This document shows positions 1 to 6,061 of a stretch of DNA of 44,964 nucleotides, piece after piece. Where the stretch lies: the IMG/VR virus record IMGVR_UViG_3300044974_000213, positions 1 through 44,964 of that record. One strand, written 5' to 3'. The translations under genes and the position numbers were made by a program. Each line of letters starts with the position of its first letter. Position 1 is the first letter of the stretch. The notes below the pieces were generated by a model. It ran no database searches and had not been told where the DNA came from. It saw nothing but the letters and a program-made list of their open reading frames with translations. This DNA comes from a virus.

Positions 1-355
1 ATGACACATTCATACTAGCTGTAGCAACACCTAGTTTAGAGAAGATTTCAGCAGTACTGGCAAATGTAGATCGTGTATCATCTGCTACTTTCTTTAATTC
101 TGTGTATGCGACTGCAAATTCTTTTGTAGCACCTGTAACTAATTTTATGTTACTTTCTATGGATGTGAATGTAGAATCTACTTGTGTAAGTGCCGCAAGT
201 GTACCACCTATTGACAAGGCTGCAGCTAATTTAGAAAAACCTGCAGTTACTCCACCAACGCTTTTACTAATAGCACTGACTGAATGATTTAAATGTTCCA
301 AATCTCGCTGAGCCTTATCAATCCGTGTTTCGACATCAATAACTATGCCTGACAT
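1..355 (-). CDS. Tape measure protein, N-terminal part (runs off the left edge)
   Basis: The reading frame begins MSGIVIDVETRIDKAQRDLE and stays open to the window edge, giving about 118 residues. The visible part contains an 'ITGATxEF...ELKKVADDTRSTF..TAEIFSKLG' pattern, which is typical of the N-terminal domain of phage tape measure proteins (tape_meas_nterm). These proteins set tail length and sit inside the tail tube. The start is supported by TAAGGAG about 9 nt upstream. It follows the tail chaperone genes, the usual position for a tape measure gene. A terminator-like hairpin lies just upstream and may lower its expression. The length and the rest of the protein are outside the window. 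Confidence 0.85.
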   Translation of the reverse strand, partial: MSGIVIDVETRIDKAQRDLEHLNHSVSAISKSVGGVTAGFSKLAAALSIGGTLAALTQVDSTFTSIESNIKLVTGATKEFAVAYTELKKVADDTRSTFASTAEIFSKLGVATASMNVS

Positions 356-372
356 CTTTGAATACTCCTTAT

Positions 373-408
373 AAAAAACCCCTTAGGAATCATTAGATTC
401 TTCAGGGG
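373..408 (-). terminator. Rho-independent terminator or attenuator before the tape measure gene
   Basis: Read on the minus strand, CCCCT pairs with AGGGG, and an inner GAATC/GATTC stem with a 4-nt loop lies between them. Six T residues follow directly. It sits just after the gp10-like gene and only about 20 nt before the tape measure start, so it probably attenuates expression between highly and weakly expressed tail genes. Confidence 0.75.
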
Positions 409-417
409 TATATTGTC

Positions 418-714
418 TTAATTAGATGATGTTACAATAACACCATTAGGCTTTACTTCCGAAAATGCTAATAAAGTACGTTCAATAAAATGAGTGGGCG
501 CTTGTTTGCTAGAACCCGCATTTAACTCATCAATATGCTCAACGTGATTTACTATCTTTCCATCTTCTAATTGCCATCCATCTCTGGCTTTACCTGTATC
601 AACAGGAGTAGCATCTTTTAAAGCATTAATAAGTTTATCAACTTCTTGTGCTTCTTTTTGTTTGGCTTTCTTTAAAATCTCTTTTGAGAAGTCCATATTT
701 AATTTTACAGACAC
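418..714 (-). CDS. HK97 gp10-like head-tail/tail completion protein
   Basis: A 98-residue protein with a 'DATPVDTGKARDGW' motif and a later 'APTHFIERTL' segment. This is the pattern of the HK97 gp10 family (tail completion or minor tail proteins, P-V-D-T-G-xL-R-xSW). The start is a GTG with GGAGGATAA directly upstream; the TAA there is the stop of the preceding chaperone frame, so the two are translationally coupled. In many siphophages gp10-like proteins are encoded nearer the connectors; here the gene lies between the chaperones and the tape measure. The family call rests on motif resemblance. Confidence 0.6.
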   Translation of the reverse strand: MSVKLNMDFSKEILKKAKQKEAQEVDKLINALKDATPVDTGKARDGWQLEDGKIVNHVEHIDELNAGSSKQAPTHFIERTLLAFSEVKPNGVIVTSSN

Positions 715-1065
715 TTATCCTCCTAATATATTTTCTCCACCACCAGCATTTGAGAGCTTTTGGAAGAAACCAGACTTTTTGAAATTAGTTGAATTAAAGT
801 TACCTTTCTTTTCTTCTTTAACTTTAGGATTGTAAATAGCATCTAATGAAGTAAAAAGCTGCCAAGGTTTTTCTTTGACACCTTGCACTTGAATTAGTTT
901 AGCTGCCCTGTCATCAGCCCGCCACTCTATAGGGCGTTGTTCTAAATAACTAAACCAGCCAAGCATTTCTTCATATGTCATTTCTTCGTATATTTTATAT
1001 ACTGGCATTTTTAAATGAAATGCTAATTCAAATATAGGCAACTCTTCAGCACTTAAGCTGACTTT
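715..1065 (-). CDS. Tail assembly chaperone, T domain (expressed by -1 frameshift from the G frame)
   Basis: This frame encodes a downstream extension of the preceding chaperone gene. It is open across the end of that gene and joins it exactly at a GGGAAAG slippery heptamer. Frameshifting would give a fusion of about 220 residues: the 105 residues up to the slip, seven linker residues (VSLSAEE), then the domain beginning LPIFELAFHLKMPVYKIYEE. An in-frame TTG at 1041 could give 108 residues alone but has no clear ribosome site. The sequence 'MTYEEMLGWFSYLEQRP' is typical of lambda gpT-type domains, which bind the tail tube protein while the G part binds the tape measure protein. Confidence 0.7.
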   Translation of the reverse strand, partial: KVSLSAEELPIFELAFHLKMPVYKIYEEMTYEEMLGWFSYLEQRPIEWRADDRAAKLIQVQGVKEKPWQLFTSLDAIYNPKVKEEKKGNFNSTNFKKSGFFQKLSNAGGGENILGG

Positions 1066-1376
1066 CCCGCGTCTTGACCCTGACCAAGTCCTGAATATTT
1101 CATGATTTCATTTGATAATTTAGATAATTCATCCATAGGGAAATCATCAAAATCAGTATCATCTAAATCTTTACCACCTTCAACAGCATTACGAATAACA
1201 GTTTTAAGTAATTCTAAACCTGCATTTTCATCTTTCTCTGCGTCTTTGGCTTTGTTTTGAATTTCCAAAACTTCAGATACAGTTAGTTTAGAAATCTTAA
1301 CGTCACTTCCTAAGAATTTAACTGTTTTAGTCATGCGTTGACCAATAAGAGCTTTAATACCTTTTGCTTCTGACAT
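1053..1376 (-). CDS. Tail assembly chaperone (lambda gpG-like)
   Basis: About 107 residues starting MSEAKGIKALIGQR. An ATG ten codons further upstream would overlap the previous gene; the chosen ATG has AAGGTAAGTAAC in front and follows the upstream stop directly. The protein is small, acidic and helical (LTVSEVLEIQNKAKDAEKDE), as expected of gpG-like tail chaperones located between the tail tube and tape measure genes. Just before its stop lies the slippery site GGGAAAG, so a fraction of ribosomes should make a longer G-T fusion. Confidence 0.75.
   Translation of the reverse strand: MSEAKGIKALIGQRMTKTVKFLGSDVKISKLTVSEVLEIQNKAKDAEKDENAGLELLKTVIRNAVEGGKDLDDTDFDDFPMDELSKLSNEIMKYSGLGQGQDAGKSA
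1062..1068 (-). other. Programmed -1 ribosomal frameshift site GGGAAAG
   Basis: On the minus strand the zero frame reads GCG GGA AAG TCA GCT TAA, so the heptamer is phased as G GGA AAG. This is the same heptamer used in the lambda G/GT genes. The -1 frame continues GGG AAA GTC AGC TTA and stays open for the whole T domain. The zero-frame stop is two codons after the site. Confidence 0.8.
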
Positions 1377-1377
1377 G

Positions 1378-1593
1378 TTACTTACCTTGATTGATTTTGC
1401 GTTCATCTAGTTGTGCTCGCATTTGATGTAAAATTGAGAGTGTTTCGAAAGCTTCAGATTTTTTATCTGGAGTCAATGTGTCATCTTTCGTTCGTTCGAA
1501 TGTTTTATTAATACTAATATCAATACTTTTAAGCATATGTTTAACAGTAATGCCAACAACATACTCTAAGCTAAATGGTTTATTTTGAGACAT
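1378..1593 (-). CDS. Small hypothetical tail-region protein
   Basis: A 71-residue, charged, probably helical protein starting MSQNKPFSLEYVVGITVKHM. GGATAG lies about 6 nt before the ATG. It sits between the tail tube gene and the G-like chaperone and its stop is two bases from the chaperone start, so they are co-translated. No family is recognised. From its position it may be a tail assembly helper, but that is inference. Confidence 0.6.
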   Translation of the reverse strand: MSQNKPFSLEYVVGITVKHMLKSIDISINKTFERTKDDTLTPDKKSEAFETLSILHQMRAQLDERKINQGK

Positions 1594-1612
1594 ATACTAT
1601 CCATAATAAGAA

Positions 1613-1632
1613 GGAGGGGACGAATCCCCTCC
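1613..1632 (-). terminator. Hairpin after the tail tube gene
   Basis: A perfect 7-bp stem GGAGGGG/CCCCTCC with a 6-nt loop lies 11 nt past the tail tube stop. It is followed on the minus strand by TTCTTATTAT, a weak U-tract. It may act as a partial terminator or as an RNA stabiliser that keeps tail tube mRNA abundant relative to the genes behind it. Confidence 0.55.
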
Positions 1633-1643
1633 AAGTACATCAT

Positions 1644-2342
1644 TTACACAGTGAATGCACCACGAATATCTGATTGTACAGTAATAGTTAATTTTGCTGA
1701 CATAGCGTCTGTCAAGCTTGTTGTTACTTCTAATGCTTCAAATTTACCTAAGAAATAATAAGAAGAATTTTTAACAGCACCTGCAACAGAAGAAGTAATA
1801 CCACCGCCACCAATAGCATCGCCATCAGCGCTAACGATATCAGTAATTGCTTTATAACCTTCTGGTTCTTGAGAAAGTAATGTAAATCTGAATAAATAAA
1901 CGTTACCGTCACCAATTACAATAGGTGAAGAAACACCTGTTGAATAAGAAAGTTTGTTTTCTTTCCATAATTCTGGCACAAAGTTCAAAGTCAATTCCAT
2001 TGTAGGAGAGTCAGCTTGACCTTGGATTTGTTTTGAAGTTTTAGCACCGTATTCAGGAACTTTAACAACGTTTGCTGGAGTACCCATTGCAGGGAATTCT
2101 TTGACGTTAGTAATACGGACAAAACCACCGCTATCTGCAACTGCATTTTCTGTTTGGAATAGACCAGCAGTAGCAATTAATTGTCCAGCAGATGATAAAC
2201 CGCCTGTACCAGTACCCTTTAGTTCGCCTGAACTAATTTCTTTAAGTACAGACACTAAGTTGAAAGAAGTTTGATCGTGTGGTTTACCAACAACAGATAA
2301 ATCAGAGAACATTGCCGCAGCAATAGAATTAATGTGAGCCAT
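1644..2342 (-). CDS. Major tail tube protein
   Basis: A 232-residue protein starting MAHINSIAAAMFSDLSVVGK. It is rich in Gly, Thr and Ser with predicted beta strands, and ends in 'FEALEVTTSLTDAMSAKLTITVQSDIRGAF', resembling the beta-strand end of tail tube proteins. Its size, its position between the tail terminator and the chaperone genes, and the strong hairpin behind it fit the major tail protein that forms the non-contractile tube. No sheath gene is next to it. The call rests on context and composition more than on a signature motif. Confidence 0.65.
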   Translation of the reverse strand: MAHINSIAAAMFSDLSVVGKPHDQTSFNLVSVLKEISSGELKGTGTGGLSSAGQLIATAGLFQTENAVADSGGFVRITNVKEFPAMGTPANVVKVPEYGAKTSKQIQGQADSPTMELTLNFVPELWKENKLSYSTGVSSPIVIGDGNVYLFRFTLLSQEPEGYKAITDIVSADGDAIGGGGITSSVAGAVKNSSYYFLGKFEALEVTTSLTDAMSAKLTITVQSDIRGAFTV

Positions 2343-2359
2343 CTTTTATTCCTTTAAAT

Positions 2360-2770
2360 TTAAGTAGAACTTCCGAAGAAGTTGAAAGAGATTGTATAGG
2401 TACTTTTATGAATCACAGGCAAAGCTTTATCTGCACCTAAATGTGCTAGACTGCTTATGCCGAATTGAGTCATTCCAGAGCCTGTATTTTTAGACTTGTT
2501 AGTTAAATAACTATCTAAAGTATCTGCTATTATTGAGGCACGTCTAGTACCTGAACCTGCAGCTGTAAAAATATCAATTATGAGAATTCCTGCTAATGAG
2601 TATCTATCTATAGGTTTTCCACTAGGTATCACTGATACGCGTATAAATTCGTCATTAGTAGTATTCATCACTACAAAATTTGTCGGGAATGTTTTTATTT
2701 CTTCAGCTTTCCATTCATTAGATGAAAATACTGAATAAACGTCTTTTTCTAAATCAGTATACTTACCCAT
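2360..2770 (-). CDS. Tail terminator/tail completion protein
   Basis: A 136-residue protein starting MGKYTDLEKDVYSVFSSNEW. The layout, an N-terminal helix, a 'FIRVSVIPSGKPIDRYSLAGILIIDIFT' beta core and a C-terminal strand with a 'SISTF'-like end, resembles the lambda gpU/DUF4128 type of tail terminator that caps the tail tube. It lies directly upstream of the tail tube gene and three bases behind the connector gene. The function is assigned from fold-like pattern and gene order. Confidence 0.5.
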   Translation of the reverse strand: MGKYTDLEKDVYSVFSSNEWKAEEIKTFPTNFVVMNTTNDEFIRVSVIPSGKPIDRYSLAGILIIDIFTAAGSGTRRASIIADTLDSYLTNKSKNTGSGMTQFGISSLAHLGADKALPVIHKSTYTISFNFFGSST

Positions 2771-2772
2771 AG

Positions 2773-3117
2773 TTATACCTCATGATAGAGTTCAACAACT
2801 GAGATATGATTGTTTGAAGTAATCACATTACCAAGATGCCATTTATCACTATCTATATACACATGGTCTGTCATTGAAAACGCTCCGACTTCTTTTGTTT
2901 TAAACATAATAGTCATAGTTTTCGCTTCTGAAGTTTTAGACGTTTTTGTAATAATTATTTTTGTCGTTATCGAAGGTATAGTTGTATCGTTAACTTCACC
3001 AGTGCTAAAATCAAACTCAGAATTAGTTGTCTTTGTAAACACTGCATCAATAGCTAAGTCTTTAGCTGCATTAAATGCTTTATTTAATGAATTACCAATT
3101 AATGAATTATATGCCAT
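2773..3117 (-). CDS. Head-tail connector-region protein
   Basis: A 114-residue protein starting MAYNSLIGNSLNKAFNAAKD, with an all-beta middle (SITTKIIITKTSK, TMTIMFKTKEVG). The segment 'VYIDSDKWHLGNVI' resembles the C-terminal strand of head-tail stopper or joining proteins. The ATG shares bases with the stop of the upstream DnaT-like gene, showing tight coupling. It lies in the slot between capsid adaptor and tail terminator where a stopper protein is expected. It has no decisive motif. Confidence 0.45.
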   Translation of the reverse strand: MAYNSLIGNSLNKAFNAAKDLAIDAVFTKTTNSEFDFSTGEVNDTTIPSITTKIIITKTSKTSEAKTMTIMFKTKEVGAFSMTDHVYIDSDKWHLGNVITSNNHISVVELYHEV

Positions 3118-3599
3118 TAATTAGCCCTCCACCATGTTCTCTTACCACTATTCCGGAGTAATGGTTTGATAAGTGTTTTTGCAACCATAGGGATTTTATC
3201 CGCAGGTCTAATAACACTAAGTTTAATGCCACTAAGTTCTAAATCTTTGATTAAGCCTGTGTTGTCTAAAAGTCCATCATTATTTAATAAATGGTAAGCT
3301 AACTCATAAGTAGCTTTAGTGACTCTTATATCAACAACAGTGGAAACTAATGGAACAAGTATACCAAGCTTAGGATCAAAATATTCACCATCTTTACGAG
3401 GATGAGCAAGTGACTGAGTTGAATCTGTAGCTACTCCGATCCAATCCAATTCATCCAACATAAATGTAGCAGTACATAGAGATTGTTCTTTCTGAGTATC
3501 AGAAGCGTCAGTCCATGCCGCTACATCTAGTCTGTTCTCAAAATAAGTATCGGCCTCAGTTACGGTAGCATTTGAATTAACACCTTTAACTAGTGCCAT
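3117..3599 (-). CDS. Head-tail adaptor, DnaT-like family
   Basis: A 160-residue protein starting MALVKGVNSNATVTEADTYF. The pattern 'NSxATVxEADxYFxxRLxxxAW' followed by 'ATxMLDELDWIGxxTDxxQxLAxPR' matches the phage family usually annotated as putative DnaT-like ssDNA-binding protein. That family lies just after the major capsid gene in many phages and is thought to be a head completion or adaptor protein. Its position right after the capsid gene supports the structural role over DNA binding. Confidence 0.75.
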   Translation of the reverse strand: MALVKGVNSNATVTEADTYFENRLDVAAWTDASDTQKEQSLCTATFMLDELDWIGVATDSTQSLAHPRKDGEYFDPKLGILVPLVSTVVDIRVTKATYELAYHLLNNDGLLDNTGLIKDLELSGIKLSVIRPADKIPMVAKTLIKPLLRNSGKRTWWRAN

Positions 3600-3609
3600 A
3601 ACTTACTCC

Positions 3610-4848
3610 TTAAGAATGGAATACAGGTAAGATACCTAATGATAATGCTGAAGCTGTTTTACGTGTCCATGTACCACGTGCGTTAGCAATAGTACCAGTT
3701 GCTGTTAATGCTTTAGAAGTGCCGCTTTCAACAACACCCATGTAATTTGCATCAGATGGGAATTCAGTTTTAGCACCATTCCAATCGTAACCAGCAGGAG
3801 ATAATACATAACCCCAACGATTCCAAATAGAAGTTGTACCGCCACCTTTGTATTTGTTAGCGTCACGGTAAACTTCAACTGAATCAGGAACCATCAACTG
3901 TTCCATTGCAATTGCACCTGGCAATACAATGAATGAGGTTTTCTTATTAGCAGCAAAAGTAGTTGCAGCGCCAACGCCAGCACCAGTACGTAACATTGTT
4001 AATTCAGCAGCGGAAAGCGACTGAGCAGCACGTGTAGTAATTAGACGGAATTTACCATTGAAGATTGTGTTAAAGTTAATGTTACCATCAACAATAGTTG
4101 TTTCATCAACAAAGTTAGCTGAACGGAATGAAGCCATAGTTTCAGGAGATACAACTAAGTACGCCCATTCTGGTTCATAATCTTTAAATGCCATACCAAA
4201 TGCATTTAAGAAACCTTCAGCACGTGAAGCACCTTGATATGCATAGTTAGTAACGGCACCAGGAGCAACACCATTAGCAGTAACGATTTTCTCAGAACCA
4301 AGATCTACGTAGAAGCCATATTTCTTATCTGTAGGGTCGTTAGAGAATGTTTGACCACCAAGACCAGTTGCACCAGAACCTGTGGCGGCACCATTTAATG
4401 CTTCTGAAATAGCAACACCTTTCAATACAGAAAGAATAGCATTGTGTTCGTCTTGAGCGCGAGTTTCACCAAAGTCACGACCAATTTTAGCTAGACCGTC
4501 TTGTTGTGTAACAATTTGTTGCATGTTAACTTTTTCGGCACCGTGTGTACGCACAGTTTTAATATATGTGCTGTAGTCAGTGTCGTAACTGGTTTTGGTA
4601 CCATCTGTAGAATCAGTTAATGACGCAACGTTAATAGTTGGGTTTAACGGTTTCATCCAACGCATTTGGCCAATAAAGGTTTCTGTGCTGGTATCAATTT
4701 GTGGGTTAGAAGAAGTAATTCCTGTACCTGATAATTTTCTAGCATTAGTGTAAGCTTCGTCGCTGTATGCGCCAATAGCTTCTTGTAATACATAATTAGT
4801 AGATAATCCCGATGGCCCATTAGGAAGGCTTAAAGTTGTAGCGCCCAT
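3610..4848 (-). CDS. Major capsid protein
   Basis: A 412-residue protein starting MGATTLSLPNGPSGLSTNYV. It has 'MRWMKPLNPTINVASLTDSTDGTKTSY' near the N-terminus, 'DEHNAILSVLKGV' in the middle and 'WAYLVVSPETMASFRSANFVD', as in capsid proteins of phages with a separate scaffold. It directly follows the scaffold gene and precedes head-tail connectors. Codon and amino-acid use (Ala, Thr, Gly rich) fit a highly expressed shell protein. The two conserved 19-bp motifs upstream of the scaffold gene would drive it. Confidence 0.85.
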   Translation of the reverse strand: MGATTLSLPNGPSGLSTNYVLQEAIGAYSDEAYTNARKLSGTGITSSNPQIDTSTETFIGQMRWMKPLNPTINVASLTDSTDGTKTSYDTDYSTYIKTVRTHGAEKVNMQQIVTQQDGLAKIGRDFGETRAQDEHNAILSVLKGVAISEALNGAATGSGATGLGGQTFSNDPTDKKYGFYVDLGSEKIVTANGVAPGAVTNYAYQGASRAEGFLNAFGMAFKDYEPEWAYLVVSPETMASFRSANFVDETTIVDGNINFNTIFNGKFRLITTRAAQSLSAAELTMLRTGAGVGAATTFAANKKTSFIVLPGAIAMEQLMVPDSVEVYRDANKYKGGGTTSIWNRWGYVLSPAGYDWNGAKTEFPSDANYMGVVESGTSKALTATGTIANARGTWTRKTASALSLGILPVFHS

Positions 4849-4870
4849 TTTTCATTTTTCCTTAAAGTAT

Positions 4871-5509
4871 TTATTTCCTGCGAAGTGATCCTTCAGCAGC
4901 ACGTTTAAGCACTTCATCTTGTGATAACTGGAATAAAGATTTATTCGAAGTATCTTGAGAAGTACTGCTAGAACTTGTCTGACCGGCCCCTGTCGAAACT
5001 TTTGGTTTGAATAAGAAAGAATTGTTATCGTCTTCAGAAAATTGTTTTATAAAGGTTCTTAGATCAGTTCCTGATTTATGCACCCATACTCCATTTTCAT
5101 TTTGTACAAGTTGCGATGCCACATCCATATATGCCATATCCGCAGCTTTATCACTCCTAAACGTATATCCACTAAGAACAGATTTTACTTCTAAATCCCT
5201 AGCGAGTTCTATGTTACGTTTTGTTATCGTTTCCAATTTAGCATTGGCTTCCGCTAACTGAAGTTCATAAACTTCTTTATGTTTTCCTTCTTCTTGAAGT
5301 CTTTTTATTTCAGCTTCTTTCTCTTTTTGTTCATACTCAGCAGCTTTCTTTAACGCATTGTCTCTTTCGCTGTACGCTTTATCGAGTTTTTCTTTGATTG
5401 GTTTAAGAGCTTCTTGGATCCTCGTGTCCATATCATCCACAGGAGAATTGGTAGCAGTAGTATCCGGAGTAATATTATCAGTTTCTTTTTCTTCGACATT
5501 TTCGGTCAT
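4871..5509 (-). CDS. Capsid scaffold protein
   Basis: About 212 residues starting MTENVEEKETDNITPDTTAT. The ATG at 5509 has AAAGGAAAC upstream and is preferred to an ATG 17 codons earlier, which would put a cysteine-rich segment into the leader hairpins. The protein has an acidic disordered N-terminus, a long coiled coil (LKKAAEYEQKEKEAEIKRLQ, then LEKANAKLETI-type heptads) and a Ser/Thr-rich tail ending in KRAAEGSLRRK. This is the usual build of phage scaffolds, and it sits immediately before the capsid gene. Confidence 0.8.
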   Translation of the reverse strand: MTENVEEKETDNITPDTTATNSPVDDMDTRIQEALKPIKEKLDKAYSERDNALKKAAEYEQKEKEAEIKRLQEEGKHKEVYELQLAEANAKLETITKRNIELARDLEVKSVLSGYTFRSDKAADMAYMDVASQLVQNENGVWVHKSGTDLRTFIKQFSEDDNNSFLFKPKVSTGAGQTSSSSTSQDTSNKSLFQLSQDEVLKRAAEGSLRRK

Positions 5510-5522
5510 TTTATGTTTCCTT

Positions 5523-5560
5523 TGAGTACAACTCAGTGTTATAAAGTGAATACAATTCAC
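5523..5560. promoter_or_regulatory. Two 3-nt-loop hairpins in the scaffold/capsid leader
   Basis: TGAGT-ACA-ACTCA (5523-5535) and GTGAAT-ACA-ATTCAC (5546-5560) are perfect inverted repeats with the same central trinucleotide; on the minus strand the loop is TGT. Their cores share the form GARTTGTAYTC and their centres are 24 nt apart. CCTATAGG follows at 5561-5568. The first abuts the scaffold ribosome site (about 5516-5523). They could be a dimer-bound operator, a translational control element or hairpin promoters. The function is unknown. Confidence 0.5.
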
Positions 5561-5587
5561 CCTATAGGATATTTGTTTTTAGTATTT

Positions 5588-5606
5588 AGGGTTAATTTAA
5601 CGGGGT
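5588..5606 (-). promoter_or_regulatory. Conserved 19-bp motif, copy 1 (putative phage RNA polymerase promoter)
   Basis: The plus-strand sequence is AGGGTTAATTTAACGGGGT; the reverse complement faces the scaffold and capsid genes, whose start is about 80 bp away. It contains GTTAA-T-TTAAC, a perfect inverted repeat. Five identical copies occur in the window, all in leaders or at transcription unit borders. The direction and the role as promoter are inferred from position only. Confidence 0.65.
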
Positions 5607-5701
5607 CTATTAATCATTAATATATTTATTTATTATTATTTTATTAAAGAATAAATAAAGGACTAATTAACTAATAGACTCATTAAAGGGGGGACCGCTT
5701 A

Positions 5702-5720
5702 AGGGTTAATTTAACGGGGT
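5702..5720 (-). promoter_or_regulatory. Conserved 19-bp motif, copy 2
   Basis: Identical to copy 1 and 114 bp upstream of it. It overlaps the last codons of the Tad2-like gene: on the minus strand ACCCCGTTAAATTAA encodes T-P-L-N and the stop. It is followed leftward by AAGCGGTCCCCCC, and the corresponding distal copy before terminase is followed by AAGCCGCTCCCCC. The paired arrangement and these G/C blocks suggest a duplicated regulatory module. Confidence 0.65.
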
Positions 5721-5927
5721 CTCTGGAAAGATAATCCAATCATCCGATAATAAATCAGACACTGAGGGAACCCATGTGTTCGTCTTAGTAGGTTGTGTTA
5801 ATATGAAAAATGGCTCAACTGAACCAAAATTTCTAACAATACTGACATACATGTTTTTACCGTTCCAACCTGTACGTGCTAGTTTGTGGTTTGCAATTAT
5901 TAAATCTAATGCGTGACTAAATTTCAT
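5706..5927 (-). CDS. DUF2829 protein, Tad2-like candidate anti-Thoeris protein
   Basis: A 73-residue protein starting MKFSHALDLIIANHKLARTG. It shows the DUF2829 layout: MxFxxAL..., a 'RTGWNGKNMYV' block, a central 'FFIL' strand and 'WVPSVSDLLSDDW' at the C-terminus. Characterised DUF2829 proteins (Tad2) bind and sequester the cyclic ADP-ribose signal of Thoeris defence. The chosen ATG overlaps the upstream stop (ATGA) and has GGAG about 9 nt upstream; a longer form would only add residues unlike the family. The gene sits between virion genes and its end overlaps a conserved 19-bp motif. The domain call is strong; activity is inferred. Confidence 0.8.
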   Translation of the reverse strand: MKFSHALDLIIANHKLARTGWNGKNMYVSIVRNFGSVEPFFILTQPTKTNTWVPSVSDLLSDDWIIFPETPLN

Positions 5928-6058
5928 TTGTGCTTTGCTCCACATACAGTACATGTGAATCCTTTCTTTTGATCAGGATTCATTACTCTCATTCCGTTAC
6001 CATGGAGTTTATCCTGATTAGGGTGTTGACATGTACATCTTTTAATTTCTGCGTTCAT
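5924..6058 (-). CDS. Small zinc-ribbon protein
   Basis: A 44-residue protein starting MNAEIKRCTCQHPNQDKLHG and ending FTCTVCGAKHK. A C-x-C pair near the N-terminus and a C-x2-C pair near the C-terminus form a probable zinc ribbon. It starts three bases after the stop of the giant polymerase gene and ends in an ATGA overlap with the Tad2-like gene, so it is part of the same message. Small ribbons like this are common in phages and of unknown role. Confidence 0.65.
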   Translation of the reverse strand: MNAEIKRCTCQHPNQDKLHGNGMRVMNPDQKKGFTCTVCGAKHK

Positions 6059-6061
6059 ATT

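Noticed and set aside
5510-5560. Longer scaffold protein start (MNCIHFITLSCTQRKHK...)
   Set aside because: It would run through the leader hairpins and lacks a ribosome site; the ATG at 5509 has AAAGGA in front and a typical scaffold N-terminus.
5588-5606. Reading the 19-bp motifs as plus-strand promoters because they end in ACGGGG
   Set aside because: No plus-strand genes lie downstream, while minus-strand transcription units start next to every copy; orientation is still only inferred.
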